A DNA stretch of 32,790 nucleotides from Pigoraptor vietnamica (taxonomy: Eukaryota > Opisthokonta > Filasterea). Under the pieces are notes generated by a model. That model was not told the origin of the DNA. It did not search any database and saw only the letters and a program-made list of their open reading frames with translations. Below are positions 12,319-23,318 of the stretch, piece by piece; position 1 is the first letter of the stretch, and each line of letters begins with the position of its first letter. The stretch is taken from NCBI GenBank assembly GCA_943704525.1, contig CALSCQ010001414.1, positions 1 through 32,790 on the forward strand, written 5' to 3'. The translations under genes and the position numbers were made by a program.

Positions 12319-15300
12319 TCAGCTCTTCTGCGCCATGATGTAGTTGAGGAGGTCGATGCGAGTGACAATGCCAACGACGATCTGCTTGGTGACGTTGTCC
12401 TTGGACGACGAGTCTGCGCGGAAACAATTGACACGCGTGAGACACACGCATGTGCACGCGCTATCTCAAATGGCTGAAATGAAATGCGCTAGCAAACCCA
12501 CAGCAGCGCTGGCTGTGCACGACGACGGCAAAGTGGTCCTTGTCGAGAATGCGCGAGAGCTCGCCGAGCGTCGTCTTGAGGGAGATCTGCGAAGAGGGCG
12601 CTCAGTGTCCAACTCCGATAAAGTCTCTCAAGCCTCCCCTTGCACGCTGACTCAGATTTCATCACACGGAAGCAGACAATCTGTCGCACACACGCACAAT
12701 CCCTTCGACCCGCACACACACGTCCAACACCAGCACAATAGCTTCGACAGCATTCAACTTCAACAGCACGCACCTGCTTGAACTGCTTGTAGAGGGCCGC
12801 GGACACCTCGTCCGACGGCTTGACGCGCTTCGCCATCAACTTGGCCATGAGGCTGCCCTCAGTCACCATGCCGAGGATGCGCCCCTTGTCGTCGACGACG
12901 GGGACCTGGTCAAAGCCCTCCCTGCTCGCCGCAACGCAACGAAGAGGTGAGTAGAGTGCGCGGGGAAGGGGAAAGCGGCAAAAGTTTGGGCGCGGACGAT
13001 ATGCGACACATTCGGTGTGGGACACGCAGACGGCGATGCGAAGTAAACCGTGCGGCAAGAAGAGCGCACGCACCTCCGGAGCAGGTCGACGGCCTCCGCG
13101 CACGTGACCGTGGGGAGGACGGTGAGCGGCGCGGACAGCTGGAGCTCGCCCACCGTCTTGGGCGCCCACCACTCGCCCTCGTTCGCCGAGCGCTGCGGCT
13201 CAATAAAACCGCGATCCTCCATCCACTCGGTGCTGAGAAACTTGGTCCTGCGGGGAGCAGAAGACAAGGGCGATCGACTCAATGTGTGATCGTGAAAACT
13301 ACAATTTGAATATCTCTTCCCTTCGCTCTCCTTCACTCGCTATGCTCGGCAGTCCTCTCAAACGTGACTCCATACGAAACAAAGCCGGTATCCCCATGTC
13401 ATCCCTCAACTTATAAATTTCCATCCCTCGCACGCTTCACACTCACATGTAGTTGCGGACCGAGTCGGGCAGAATAACGACGCACTTCTGGCCGGGGCCA
13501 AGCTCCTTCGCGGCCTCAAGCGCAGCGACCATCGCAGTGCCAGAAGAACCACCTGTGCACGCATCCACGTGTGAGTGCGAACCCAAGTTATGCCAATTTT
13601 TCATGCACGCCTAACACCGACGATCTTCGAGACCACCTCCCCCCTTCCAAATACTATGACGGACGAACGCGTGCACGCCGCCCCAGACCGCAACGTCCAC
13701 GCACCGCAGAGGAGGCCCTCTTCCTTGATGAGTCGGCGGGCCATGAGCAGCGACGACTTATCCTCCGACTTGTACCACTTGTCGATGAGGCTGCGCTCGA
13801 GCACTGCGGGGATGAAATCGTAGCCGATGCCCTCCACCTGCGCGCGAAGGGACGGAGAAGTGTTGGGACACTCCGAAAAAATGCAACGGTGGACTATGAC
13901 AACAGGCGCGCACGCCAACAGCAATCGGCAGACTGCATATCAAATAATAAACCCCCAAAGTGTGCATATGCAGACAGCACAACAACAACGCATCTCAGAA
14001 CAGTGGCCAACAGCTCACCGCGTATGTCGTCACGGTCGTCTCGTTGAGGTTCGCGGGCTCCGCGAGGATGGAGCCGTAGGGATCCACGCCGACAATCTGC
14101 GAACGAGCGCTTGTAAGAAGACGATAGATACGACCCGTGGACTCGCGAAATTGTGGCGTAGGGACACCAAGCGCTGCCCACATAGTAAGAACCGCAGACA
14201 ACCATAACACAACTGTCATTAAAAGAATAAAAATAAAATGAAAACAAAGGAAGGTAAGCGACAAGCAGGGATCGAACCAGGGCCGAGGGCGGGCCCACGC
14301 ACCTTGCAGCTGGGGCACTTCTCCTTGATCTTGCGCGCAATGCCGCTGATGGTGCCGCCGGTGCCCGCGCCCGCGACGAGCATGTCGAGGTGTCCGTCGC
14401 ATTGCTCGAGGATTTCCTCCGCCGTGCTGTCGTAGTGCGCGATCGGATTGTACGGGTTCTTGTACTGCGATTCGCACGAGGGGACGCTGAGCACTTGCGT
14501 GTTCGGCATGCAGTTACGTCCGGACACTTGAACAGCTGGAGGAAGCATCTCGCGATACACAAGCGAAACACGCACGCGCGCCCGCACACAATATGAGGCA
14601 CGCATACAAACAATAAGGAGCATGCGTCCAAAGAGACACGACGGCAGAAGCCCCAAAACGGGCGCACACGACGCACCTGGTCGAGGATGTGCGAGTTGGG
14701 GATTTCGCGGTTGAGGCGCGCGGCAACGCCAATGTGCGACTCTGGCGAATCCCACGCGGCCTCCGTCGGCGTGCGCACGATTTCGGCGCCGAGGGCCTTC
14801 AGCACATCAACCTGCGAACGGGGAAGGGGAAAAAAAGAAAAGAAAAAAAAACAGACTGTGAGGGACCGAAACAAGCTTGGGAACGAAATGCATGTTCCAC
14901 GAAGATTGGATGCAGGCATAGCCCAACAGCCGCGCGCTCGCAGAACACAGCAAGAGGCAACTGAAATGCACGACTGCAAGCCGCACGCACAGCCCACAAC
15001 CAGGGTGCACTCTTTTACACGACCGACCACACGCGACGCACAGCACACAACCAGGGTGCACGGACGAGCGCACTCTTTTACACGACCGACCACACGCGAC
15101 CGACCATACGCGACGCACAGCACACAAGTGAGTACAGAGGTCCGCAAGCGCAGGCCAGACACAGCGACGCACACCTTCTCCTGGCTCATCTTCTCCGGCA
15201 GCACGATGATGCAGCGGTAGCCCTTCACGGCCGCCGCAAGCGCAAGGCCGATGCCTGCACGAGAGCGACGTCAGGTCGCAAAGTGACGCCATGCACGTTC

Positions 15301-16012
15301 GCAGGCCTCACTAAACCACCGCACAACACGCCTCACGCACATGCGCGCACACAGCACGCACCAGTGTTGCCAGACGTCGGCTCGATGAGGACGTCGCCCT
15401 GCTTGAGGCGCCCCTCGCGCTCGGCCTCCTCCACCATCCGCAGGCCGATGCGGTCCTTCACGGAGCCGCCGGCGTTGAAAAACTCGCACTTGGCCACTGC
15501 GCAACAGCGATCCCCCGATCAGCAATCACATCAGTTACACGCAGCGCCCCTGTCATCTTCCTTTCAGTTGTGCCAGAGTCTCAATGTGCGAACGAGGGAC
15601 AGATCTCTTCACAGCAGCGCGGCACACGAGGAGAAAGCACGCCCATGCACCCACGGAGGTCGCACTTGAGGCCGGCGCTCTTTCCAATCTTGTTAATGCG
15701 GACCATCGGCGTGTTCCCAATGTGGCCGAGCACATTGTCCATGATCTTAGTCTCACGAAGCCTGCTCACATGGACAGACGGAGGTAAGGCACGTGCAGAT
15801 TTCCCCCTTCAGCCATACAATCTCGCTCAAAGTGGGATCAAGACAACAGCAGGACCTCAAAGCGCGACACTGGAGAGAAGAGCAGGCATTCACGCGTCGC
15901 AAAAGCACACTACGCACCGCCGCTCGTGGTGGTGGGGGGATCCCTTTGCGTTGGGCGTCCAGGTGCACTTGGCGGGACCCTCATTCGCGCGGTGCGTGTA
16001 GGGGCACGACAT
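12319..16012 (-). CDS. CBS: Cystathionine beta-synthase, heme-motif type (510 aa, 13 exons)
   Basis: Exons: 16012-15918, 15761-15655, 15496-15362, 15254-15175, 14811-14677, 14464-14303, 14096-14019, 13837-13705, 13552-13447, 13247-13074, 12921-12774, 12586-12502 and 12413-12319. They total 1533 nt and all phases agree. The enzyme condenses serine and homocysteine to cystathionine using PLP. The N-terminus has CTW followed by SPHHH, matching the heme-binding segment of human CBS (Cys16 and His27 here). The PLP lysine is Lys81 in GGSVKDR; SGNTG and GTGGT hold substrate and phosphate. The rest follows human CBS closely, with a C-terminal regulatory pair of CBS domains ([18 protein letters not shown] and [16 protein letters not shown]), where AdoMet binds in animals. 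Length is slightly below the human 551 residues because the N-terminal extension is short. Confidence 0.97.
14995..15127. repeat. Direct duplication inside CBS intron 4
   Basis: A block starting ACAACCAGGGTGCA and containing CTCTTTTACACGACCGACC plus GCACAGCACACA occurs twice, at about 14995-15046 and 15047-15127. The second copy carries extra short insertions. It lies in the 363-nt intron between the fourth and fifth exons, so it does not affect the protein. Confidence 0.85.
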
Positions 16013-16491
16013 GGTTGCTGCTGCAGATCTGCCGGCTCACAGTGGGCAACACAGAGGGAATAAGCAGCGAACTTCAAGAGACACGATAGGAACGAACGGA
16101 CGAAGCAAGAAGTGGAGATGCGCGCAGTGCATGCAAGCAGTGCGGTCACTGGCACTGGCACGTGCGGGGCTGTGGGGGTGCAGCGGAACCCCAACTCACA
16201 AATTGAGATTTCCTCGCGAAACGCAGCAGAATTAAACCGATGTTCAAATTATTTAGCGACACAAATCTGCGCAATCACGTGAGTGGCGTAACAAGCGTTA
16301 CGCTTCGCTCGGGCAGTTCAGCCGGGCCGGCCGGCAAACAAAACGGAAACGACAAGGGACTAACAAGGGACAAGGGTCTAACAAGGTGACAAGTGCAGCG
16401 GAATGGGTCTGAAACTGTTGGCCAGTAAAGGCTGTCCGTCCGTTGCAATAGACAGCACTTCGACCCAATTTTAACTCGGTGTATTGAAGAT
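16013..16491. promoter_or_regulatory. CBS upstream region (tandem after the bromodomain gene)
   Basis: 479 bp between the bromodomain gene stop and the CBS start, both on the minus strand, so it holds the CBS promoter. It contains an E-box palindrome TCACGTGA (16275-16282), a perfect 7-bp inverted repeat GCGTAAC/GTTACGC with a 4-nt loop (16286-16303), a GGCCGGCCGG patch, and two tandem 18-bp units GACAAGGG(A/T)CTAACAAGG (16351-16386). No ORF in it looks real. Confidence 0.5.
16351..16386. repeat. Two tandem 18-bp units upstream of CBS
   Basis: Units at 16351-16368 and 16369-16386 differ at one base, followed by a partial third copy. Confidence 0.9.
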
Positions 16492-19400
16492 CTATGAAGA
16501 CGCCTGCTCTCCAGACGCTTCTCCAGCGGCCGCGACCGTCGGCACCTCATCCTTCGGCGTGGGGTCAACTGGCTCCGCCTTCGCCGACTCCTCCTTCACC
16601 GACACAGACGCGGCGGCCGCGTCACGAAGAGCCACAAAGCGCGCGTGGGCTGCCGCAAATTCCTTCATCAGCGACAACTTCACGCGGAAGCGCTCCTTCT
16701 CCGCCCTCCCTGACGCCTCTTCCATCTCCGGAATAACGTCCTCAATGGATGCAATGAGGTGCTCGACGTGCTTCCGACGAACTGCGCCAGTGCTCGAGGC
16801 CTTCAACGAATCGACTAAGGCGCGCGCCTCCGCCGCGTCCCAGCACACGATGCCGAAGCCTTCGTACGGCTTGAATATCTCCTCGAGCCGCTCGTCTGGC
16901 GCATAGGGACTCGTCGCTGTCGCCGCCACGTGCACAGGCGCAAGTTCCGACTTGTCCGCCTTCCCGTCAACGCTCGCGACAATAGGCGCATCCACGGGTC
17001 CCGACGACGAAGCGCTTTCGGTGGCTGCCTGAAGCTCCGATGGAGCGTGCGGCACAGAGGACGACTCAGCGTCGGCAGTGGGCGGCGCGACGTCCACAAC
17101 AGGCGCCGTGGTTTCTGGCACCTCCGCGGGCGCTTCTCCGGCGGCCTCGACCTCCATTGGAACGGGACCTTCGGTCTCCGCCGGTCCGACGACAGCGGTA
17201 GGCGGGGCGTCGTCGTCCTTCGTTGCGACGTCAGCGGCAGTTGCCGACTTTGCTTCGGCGCTCGTCATATCGACATCAAAGACTCCATCCCTCTCGTCCC
17301 TAGAATCGGCGGGCTTCGAAGCATTCTCCACAGGCGTACCAGTTTCCTCGTGCGTTCCGGCGCGTCTTCGGCCCGTACGAGGGCTGGGAATGGCGTGTTC
17401 AACGGTGACGCGCGCCTTCTTCTTCACAGACGGCACAGCTTCCGGCTCTGCTTCGCTCTCCCGCAACGAGCGACGCCTTCGAGATGGCGGCAACTCGACA
17501 GCCGCCAGCGGCTCCTCCGCCGCTTTTGAGCGCGTGCGTCGCACGGGTTCCTCGACGACTATCGCATCTTCCACAGTGATGGTGTGGTCTTGCCTCGCCC
17601 TCTTATTCGCCGACGTCGGGACATGCGGCGACTCCTCGACAGTACGAGAGCGCGTCGACCGCCGCGCCATCGGCGTGCCTTCATCGCTGTCGACGTCAGA
17701 CACGTGCTTCGCGCCGGCCGTCGCAGGCGACCGGCTCACCGCAGTCGAAGCCGCGCCTTTCTTCCCCCGCGCACTGTCGGGAGTCGCTCTGCTCGCGGCC
17801 CGCGACTTCATGGCAGACCCCTTTACGGACAGCGGTTGCCGCACTCCCGCATCTGACCGTCGTCGCAACTCGCGCCGTGGCGGCTCTTCCTCTGGCTCGC
17901 TGTCCGATGACCGTGCAGCCCCTCGCTTCGGCGCCTTGCTGGGCGACGTGCCGCCCACCGTGCGTCCACGCAAAGCCCTTTGACCCTCGACTTCGACTCC
18001 CGCCTCCTCCTCCTTCTCGGTGTCTTCCCTGCGGCTCTTTCCCTTCTTTTCGCTCGACTTCGCCGAATGCGCTGCCGCGTCCGACGAGCTGCGGGTCGAT
18101 CGCCGCCGCACGGACGACACATCTTCCATATCGGCGTCGTCCCCCTTCTCGCTCTTCTTCTTGTCTGCCTTACGGGCCGACTTGGGCGTCCGCCCTTCCG
18201 CAGCCTCGCCGTCCGCATTGCCGCGAGGGCGCAGCGTCCGCGCCGGAGTTTCGTCGTCGTCGCTCGTGTCTGCACTTGCCGTCTCTGCCGTCTCTACCTT
18301 CTTTGAAGCGCGTCGTGGAACAGGAAGCTTCGGTGCCGCGAGGGGCACATCCGGCATCTCCACTCCACGCAGGCGCGCGCTCGACCTCTCCCCAGGGGTC
18401 GCCAACGACGCACGCTTGCTCTTCTTGCCGGACGCTTCGCCGCCCGACGCAGTCCCGTCGTCGTCACGTTTTCGCTTCGCGCTCGACTTGCTCTCTTTCG
18501 GCGTCTTCGGCGTCTTGGGTGTCTTCGGAGCCGCCGATGCCGGCTTCGGTCGCTGCGGTGGTTTCGCGAGTTGCCGGTAGATGCGGCTTTCCGACTCGAT
18601 GAACTGCCGGAAAAAGAAATACTCGTTGCCGTCGGCGTCGCGTCCAAGCTCCGTCGCGCGCAGTTCCTCAATGTTAGCCACGTCGGCCGCCATGAACGGG
18701 TAGTCGTCCACGACGCATTCGCACAGCAGACGAAGCACGCGCGCCCGCAGGGCAACTGGAAGGTCGCAAAAGCGGCGGTTTTGAAGCACGTTTTCGCCGT
18801 TCACGGCCTCGAATATGTCGGCGTACTCGAAGGGAAACACTTCGCTCACAACAACGGGCGGCGGGGTGGGCGCGTCGCTCTCGTCGCTATCGACGCCGCG
18901 CGTGCGCCCGCTCGGGGCCGCGGTCATCGCCGCCAGCGAGGCAGTGTAGAGCGTGTGCCATCGTGTGAAGCGTGCGCGCAACTTCGAGTCCCAGTACTCG
19001 AACGGAATTTCGACCGACACGTCCCCAATCTTCTTCATCTCCTCGCGCGTCGGTCGCAGCAGCGCGAGGTGGACGCGAGCGGCGTAGGCGCTCTCGTACG
19101 GGAACAGAACGGCCAGTTCGAGCTCCTCGAAACTGAAGTACGGGAGGTGAAGACGCTCGTAGTACCCGCTCAACATCAGCGCGGCCGAGCAGAAGTCGTA
19201 AGACTCGTTCAAAGCCTCCACCTTCTTGCGGTCGAGGTGCAGCGACTCCCACTGGGCGACGGCCGTCATGAGCTCGAGCTGCTGCAGGCGCTGCTCTTCC
19301 GCCTTGCGCCGCTTTTGCTCCCGCTCAATGTTCGCCATGTCCTCCTCGAGAGCCTTCAGTATCGACTGCGGTGCCGCGCGCGCACGTCGCCGACCGCTCT

Positions 19401-19849
19401 TTCCGTCATCGGCACCAAGGCCGCTGCTGTATTCCCGCGGCGTTGTCACGGAAAGCGCCGTCTTTTCGCGGAGCGAGCGAGGAAGGAGGGCAAGCTTCTG
19501 TTCGACGATGGCCTCGAGGCGCTGACCCAACTTGCTCACGTCGTGCGTCGGGCCGTTGTATCGATAACAGTTGTAGAAAATGAGGCGGAGGTCCGTCACA
19601 AAGTCGGTGATTGACGTGTACGCGTTCTCGGCAAGCTTCCTCTTGACTGCGGTCCGGAAAGACACACGTCAGAGACGTCAAAACAAAGTGATATGCCAGT
19701 GAATGAGGAGAGCACATAGACAAGGCATTGGAACACGGCAGTGCAGTTGGGAGATGATACTGATGATCATTTGTGTGACGAATGTGTGGTGTGATGTGTG
19801 TGTGGTGTGTGTATGTATGTATGTGCATGTGCATGTGTTGTGTGTGTGT

Positions 19850-19894
<45 letters not shown>

Positions 19895-20999
19895 TGAGAC
19901 ACCCACGCGTAGAGAGGTCCATGGGACGTTCCACAATCTCGTGGTAGTTGGTGAGCCCAAGCCCCTTCACGTCGACGGGTTGCAAAAAGGGAAAAGCAAT
20001 GCTGTGGTACTGCTTCGACATCAGATCTTCCAGCAGCCGGTGACACGCCACGATCTCTGGAGACAGGCCGTCGAGCGGATCCGTGCGATCAGGCATCACG
20101 CGCTGCTTCGGCACTGCCGGCGCAGCCACCCGCCCGCGCCCTCGTCCCCTTCCGCTCCCGCCGTGCGAACCGCGACCATGGCCGGCGCCCTTTCCTGCCG
20201 GTCGAACGTCCAGGGGCTCCGATACCGACACAATGGCGCTCGACTCGTCCGTGTCGGCGTGCTCCACAGACGACACTGTGTCAGCATGGCCTCCCGCATC
20301 TCCGTTCGCCACCGGCGTAGGGGACGGCGACCCGTCCACAACGTTAATCTCGTTGTCGTCGTCGGCGTTTACACCGCCGGCAGCGTCAGCGAGCGCGGCG
20401 AGTGCATCCATTCCGCTGCGATACATCTGGCCGTCGCTCTGACGACGGACAGGTTCCGCGCGCGAATCGTGATGCGTCTGCAACGGAGCGTACGCGGGCG
20501 CCGGGTGATCCATCGCCACCATTCGCGGGCTGGCGTGCACCGGCGCGCGCATGTCCATACCCAGAGGGGCCATCGCATACGCCTGCGGGTCCCTCTGCAA
20601 CATCATGGGCACAGGCGGCGCGTGCGCAGTGCGCGGATCCACAGCGTACATGCGCACAGGCGACCCATACTCCGCGCCGCGGACGGCGATGGGGCGCGTC
20701 CCAGGCGGCATCGCATACATCACGGGCGACCCAACGGGTGGGTACATGGCCGGCGAGGCCCACGCCGAGCGTTGCGGGCTACCCGTCGCCGCGACTGCGG
20801 GACGACCATAAACGTCGTAGCCGGCGACGGGCCGATACGCAACCGGCGCGAGTGGATGGGCGTAGGGCGACGCAGGCGCACGTTCCTGACCGCGCATCCA
20901 CTCGGCATGAACCATCTGCGGATTCTGGGCGCCGGCGGACGGGTGCGGCGGTCTCTGTGGGCTGCCGCCACCGGCGGGGGAATAATAAAAGGTGGCCAT
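16492..20999 (-). CDS. Bromodomain protein with DDT/WHIM-like region, CECR2/BAZ-related (1415 aa)
   Basis: Two exons, 20999-19907 and 19646-16492, total 4248 nt with a TAG stop. Residues 1-300 are Pro/Ala/Met-rich and disordered. A BET-like bromodomain spans about 305-412 and is interrupted by the intron: FPFLQPVDVKGLGL (ZA loop), then NCYRYNGP with the acetyl-lysine-binding Asn. A charged coiled coil (KALEEDMANIEREQKRRKAE) follows. Then comes a DDT-like segment near 530 (LPYFSFEELELAV, then VHLALLRPTREEM), and a WHIM-like stretch ending ELGRDADGNEYFFF, as in CECR2 and BAZ chromatin-remodelling subunits. About 500 residues of Ser/Glu/Lys/Arg-rich disorder with likely NLS clusters (KRKRDDD) lead to a helical C-terminal block around 16600-16900. 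It probably reads acetylated histones within a remodelling complex in the nucleus. Confidence 0.9.
19799..19894. repeat. (GT)n-rich tract in the bromodomain gene intron
   Basis: Irregular TGTG/TATG repeats (19799-19856) lead into a pure GT run ending at 19894, only 12 nt inside the intron from the exon 1 donor. On the coding strand it reads (CA)n. Confidence 0.95.
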
Positions 21000-21726
21000 G
21001 TCGGCCTTCCCGAGGGATGATGCTCCGCGACACCGCCTCTCCCTTGCGGGCGCTTAGAGGCGGGCGCGGAGGACGCGGATGCGGAGTGCGGAGTGGATCG
21101 ACAGATTGGGGCAAACGATTTGCCGCACGCGAAACGGCGTTAGGCGGGACAACCCCCAAAAAAGCGCGCGAACGTCCTCCACAGCACGCGTACGAACCCA
21201 ACGCAACAGCGTCAATGACAGAAAACGCCGCGCCAAAGAGCAGTGGATGGAAGAGAGATGGATGGGAAATCGGGCTGCGTTTAGAGCGGGCTTTTCAAGA
21301 AGGGCGCCACGAACGCGTCAGCTGGGCCGAGTGGCGGGCAACATGGTCCGGTAAATTAAATTGAAGAATGGGGCGTAGTTGATCATAAATTCGGGGTGAG
21401 CCTCAATTCCCGCATGGCTCACACACGTGGAGACATCCGGGGTGGGGGCTATGGCGGGAAAGCTGCACATGCTCAGTGTGTCTTTAGAGGGAGATCTTCT
21501 TGGCCATTGCTGCACTCTCCAAGACACTCGGTGTGCTTTATGTCTCTGCCGCAGGCGCGTGTTGTGCCTTTTACCTCTCGTGCGTGGCAAGGTGCTTATA
21601 CTCTTGTCAAAGCGGACTATCGCGACACGATTGATACGAAGACGCACCCGCCCGTTCACGCGCGTCTCGCGAACTTTGAGTGGAGAGGGAGTTTTTGGAC
21701 AAGGGATATAACGACTGCGTAAGAGA
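21000..21726. promoter_or_regulatory. Divergent promoter region, bromodomain gene and NAA50
   Basis: 727 bp between the two ATGs. GC-rich next to the bromodomain gene, AT-richer around 21345-21390, then mixed. GGGATATAACG about 25 bp before the NAA50 ATG is TATA-like but close to the start codon. No additional gene seen. Confidence 0.45.
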
Positions 21727-22533
21727 ATGACGCGGGAGCGCAGTCAGATTGAGCTCGGGGATGTGACGCAACACAACATCAAGCAGCTGCGCCTGCTCAA
21801 CTCTGTCGTTTTTCCCGTCGCTTACAACGACAAGTTCTACAAAGAGGTCCAGGAAGTCGGAGAGTTCGCAAAGCTCGGTGGGTATCCACGCGAATGGTCC
21901 CGCGCGATCTATTGCATTCTGGAGTTTTGGTGCGATTTTCCATCTCGCCCGAGAGTCGTGCGTGTACTGATGTTTATGTGCGGTCTCTGCAGCGTACTTC
22001 AATGATATTATGGTGGGCGGCGTGTGCTCGCGGCCTGAGCCTCGCGATGCGGGCGGCAAGAAGCTGTACATCATGACGCTCGGCTGCCTTGCGCCCTACC
22101 GCCGTCTCGGAATTGGTGGGTCCTTGCCGCATGATGTGCTTGGATGGCGTTTGGGCTTCGACTGAATGGGCGAGTTATCGCAGGATCGACCATGCTCACT
22201 CACATTCTGGACGAGTGCAAGAAGCACGACGACATCCACGAGGTCTATCTCCACGTACAGGTTGGTTTGAGACGCATGTGTGCGTGGATGTGTGACACGA
22301 ACATTGGTGAATATACAGTCGACATGAGTATGTTATTGCGACTGGTCGTGCAGTGGGTGTGCACGGCTCTCATGCTCTCGTCCCCGCAGATCAACAACGA
22401 CGAGGCCCTCAACTTCTACAAGAAGTTTGGTTTTGACGTCCGCGAGACGAAGGAGGACTACTACAAGCGGATAGAGCCCGCGCAGGCGCACGTCCTCGTC
22501 AAGGACCTCCACAAGGAAATCCGCCAAAAGTAA
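21727..22533 (+). CDS. NAA50: N-alpha-acetyltransferase NAA50 (San), GNAT family (164 aa)
   Basis: Four exons: 21727-21877, 21993-22115, 22184-22260 and 22390-22533, totalling 495 nt with a TAA stop. The sequence follows human NAA50 almost end to end: IELGDVT.HNIKQL, NDKFYKEVQEVGEFAKL, LYIMTLGCLAPYRRLGIG (acetyl-CoA binding R/Q-x-x-G-x-G), YLHVQ, FYKKFGF and YYKRIEPAQAHVL. The catalytic Tyr of KKLYIMTLG and His of YLHVQ are both present. The enzyme acetylates N-termini starting with Met, often as part of the NatA/NatE complex on the ribosome, and in animals supports sister-chromatid cohesion. The C-terminus ends soon after the fold, without the tail seen in humans. It converges on VPS26C with 173 bp between stops. 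Confidence 0.97.
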
Positions 22534-22706
22534 ACATATTCTGACACGTGAGTTGAACCGCAACGAGCATGTAATGTCGCGCGTGCGCAACGCCCTTCTG
22601 TTCCGCAGAGGTCATACAGGGACATGCGAGTGTCAGTGGTATCGGTGCCTCCATTGCCTAGCGAGAAAACGCAACACGCGCCGCACGCCAAAACGCAGAA
22701 AGTGCC

Positions 22707-23271
22707 CTAGTCCCGCACAAGCTTGATGGGGAAATTTTCGGTCACGAGGCTCGTGTCCTCAAACACGACGACGACGTTGACCTCAAACTCGATCTTGAAG
22801 CTCTTTGTCGACGTCGTCGGGCACGAGAAGAGGCGCGGGAACACCATGTATATCGGAATGACGAGCCCACGGCACACGTTGCCCTCGCCAATCTGGATGT
22901 TCTGCACCTCCGTTGCTGCAGATAACAAAGTGCGTGTGAGAGAGGGTACGTGGCGGATTGGACCGTTGGGAAAAGAAACTGAGTGTCAAGACGGAGACAT
23001 CGACCGCTAGAGAAAAAAAAAGGAGATTTGGAGAGATGGTGGAAGGTAGAAAGGGAAGAGTGCGGCGAAGGTGCGGTGCCAATTGCCAGGGAGTGCAGAG
23101 AAGGCATTTTCAGAGATTCAACGACCCAATCGAAGGTGTTTCGTTGAAAACAGACAGCACTAACCATCCTTTGCATAGCCCTCCGCGCAGCCTGACGAGC
23201 GAGAGAGGAACAGCGCACATTCGCATGAGTCACAACACGTGCTCACAGTCGCGCAGACACATACACACCCA

Positions 23272-23318
<47 letters not shown>

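Noticed and set aside
14263-14300. tRNA-like T-arm sequence (GGTTCGATCCC on the minus strand)
   Set aside because: It lies in a CBS intron, the T-stem pairs at only three of five positions, and the sequence upstream is a CBS exon, leaving no room for a tRNA body.
16930-19614. Several long open frames on the plus strand (up to about 350 codons) opposite the bromodomain gene
   Set aside because: They are Arg/Ser/Pro-rich antisense shadows of a GC-rich coding region, and the minus frame has clear domains.
19782-21364. Plus-strand frames of about 410 and 320 codons opposite the first bromodomain exon
   Set aside because: Composition is that of an antisense shadow, part of it translates the (GT)n tract, and no known domain appears.
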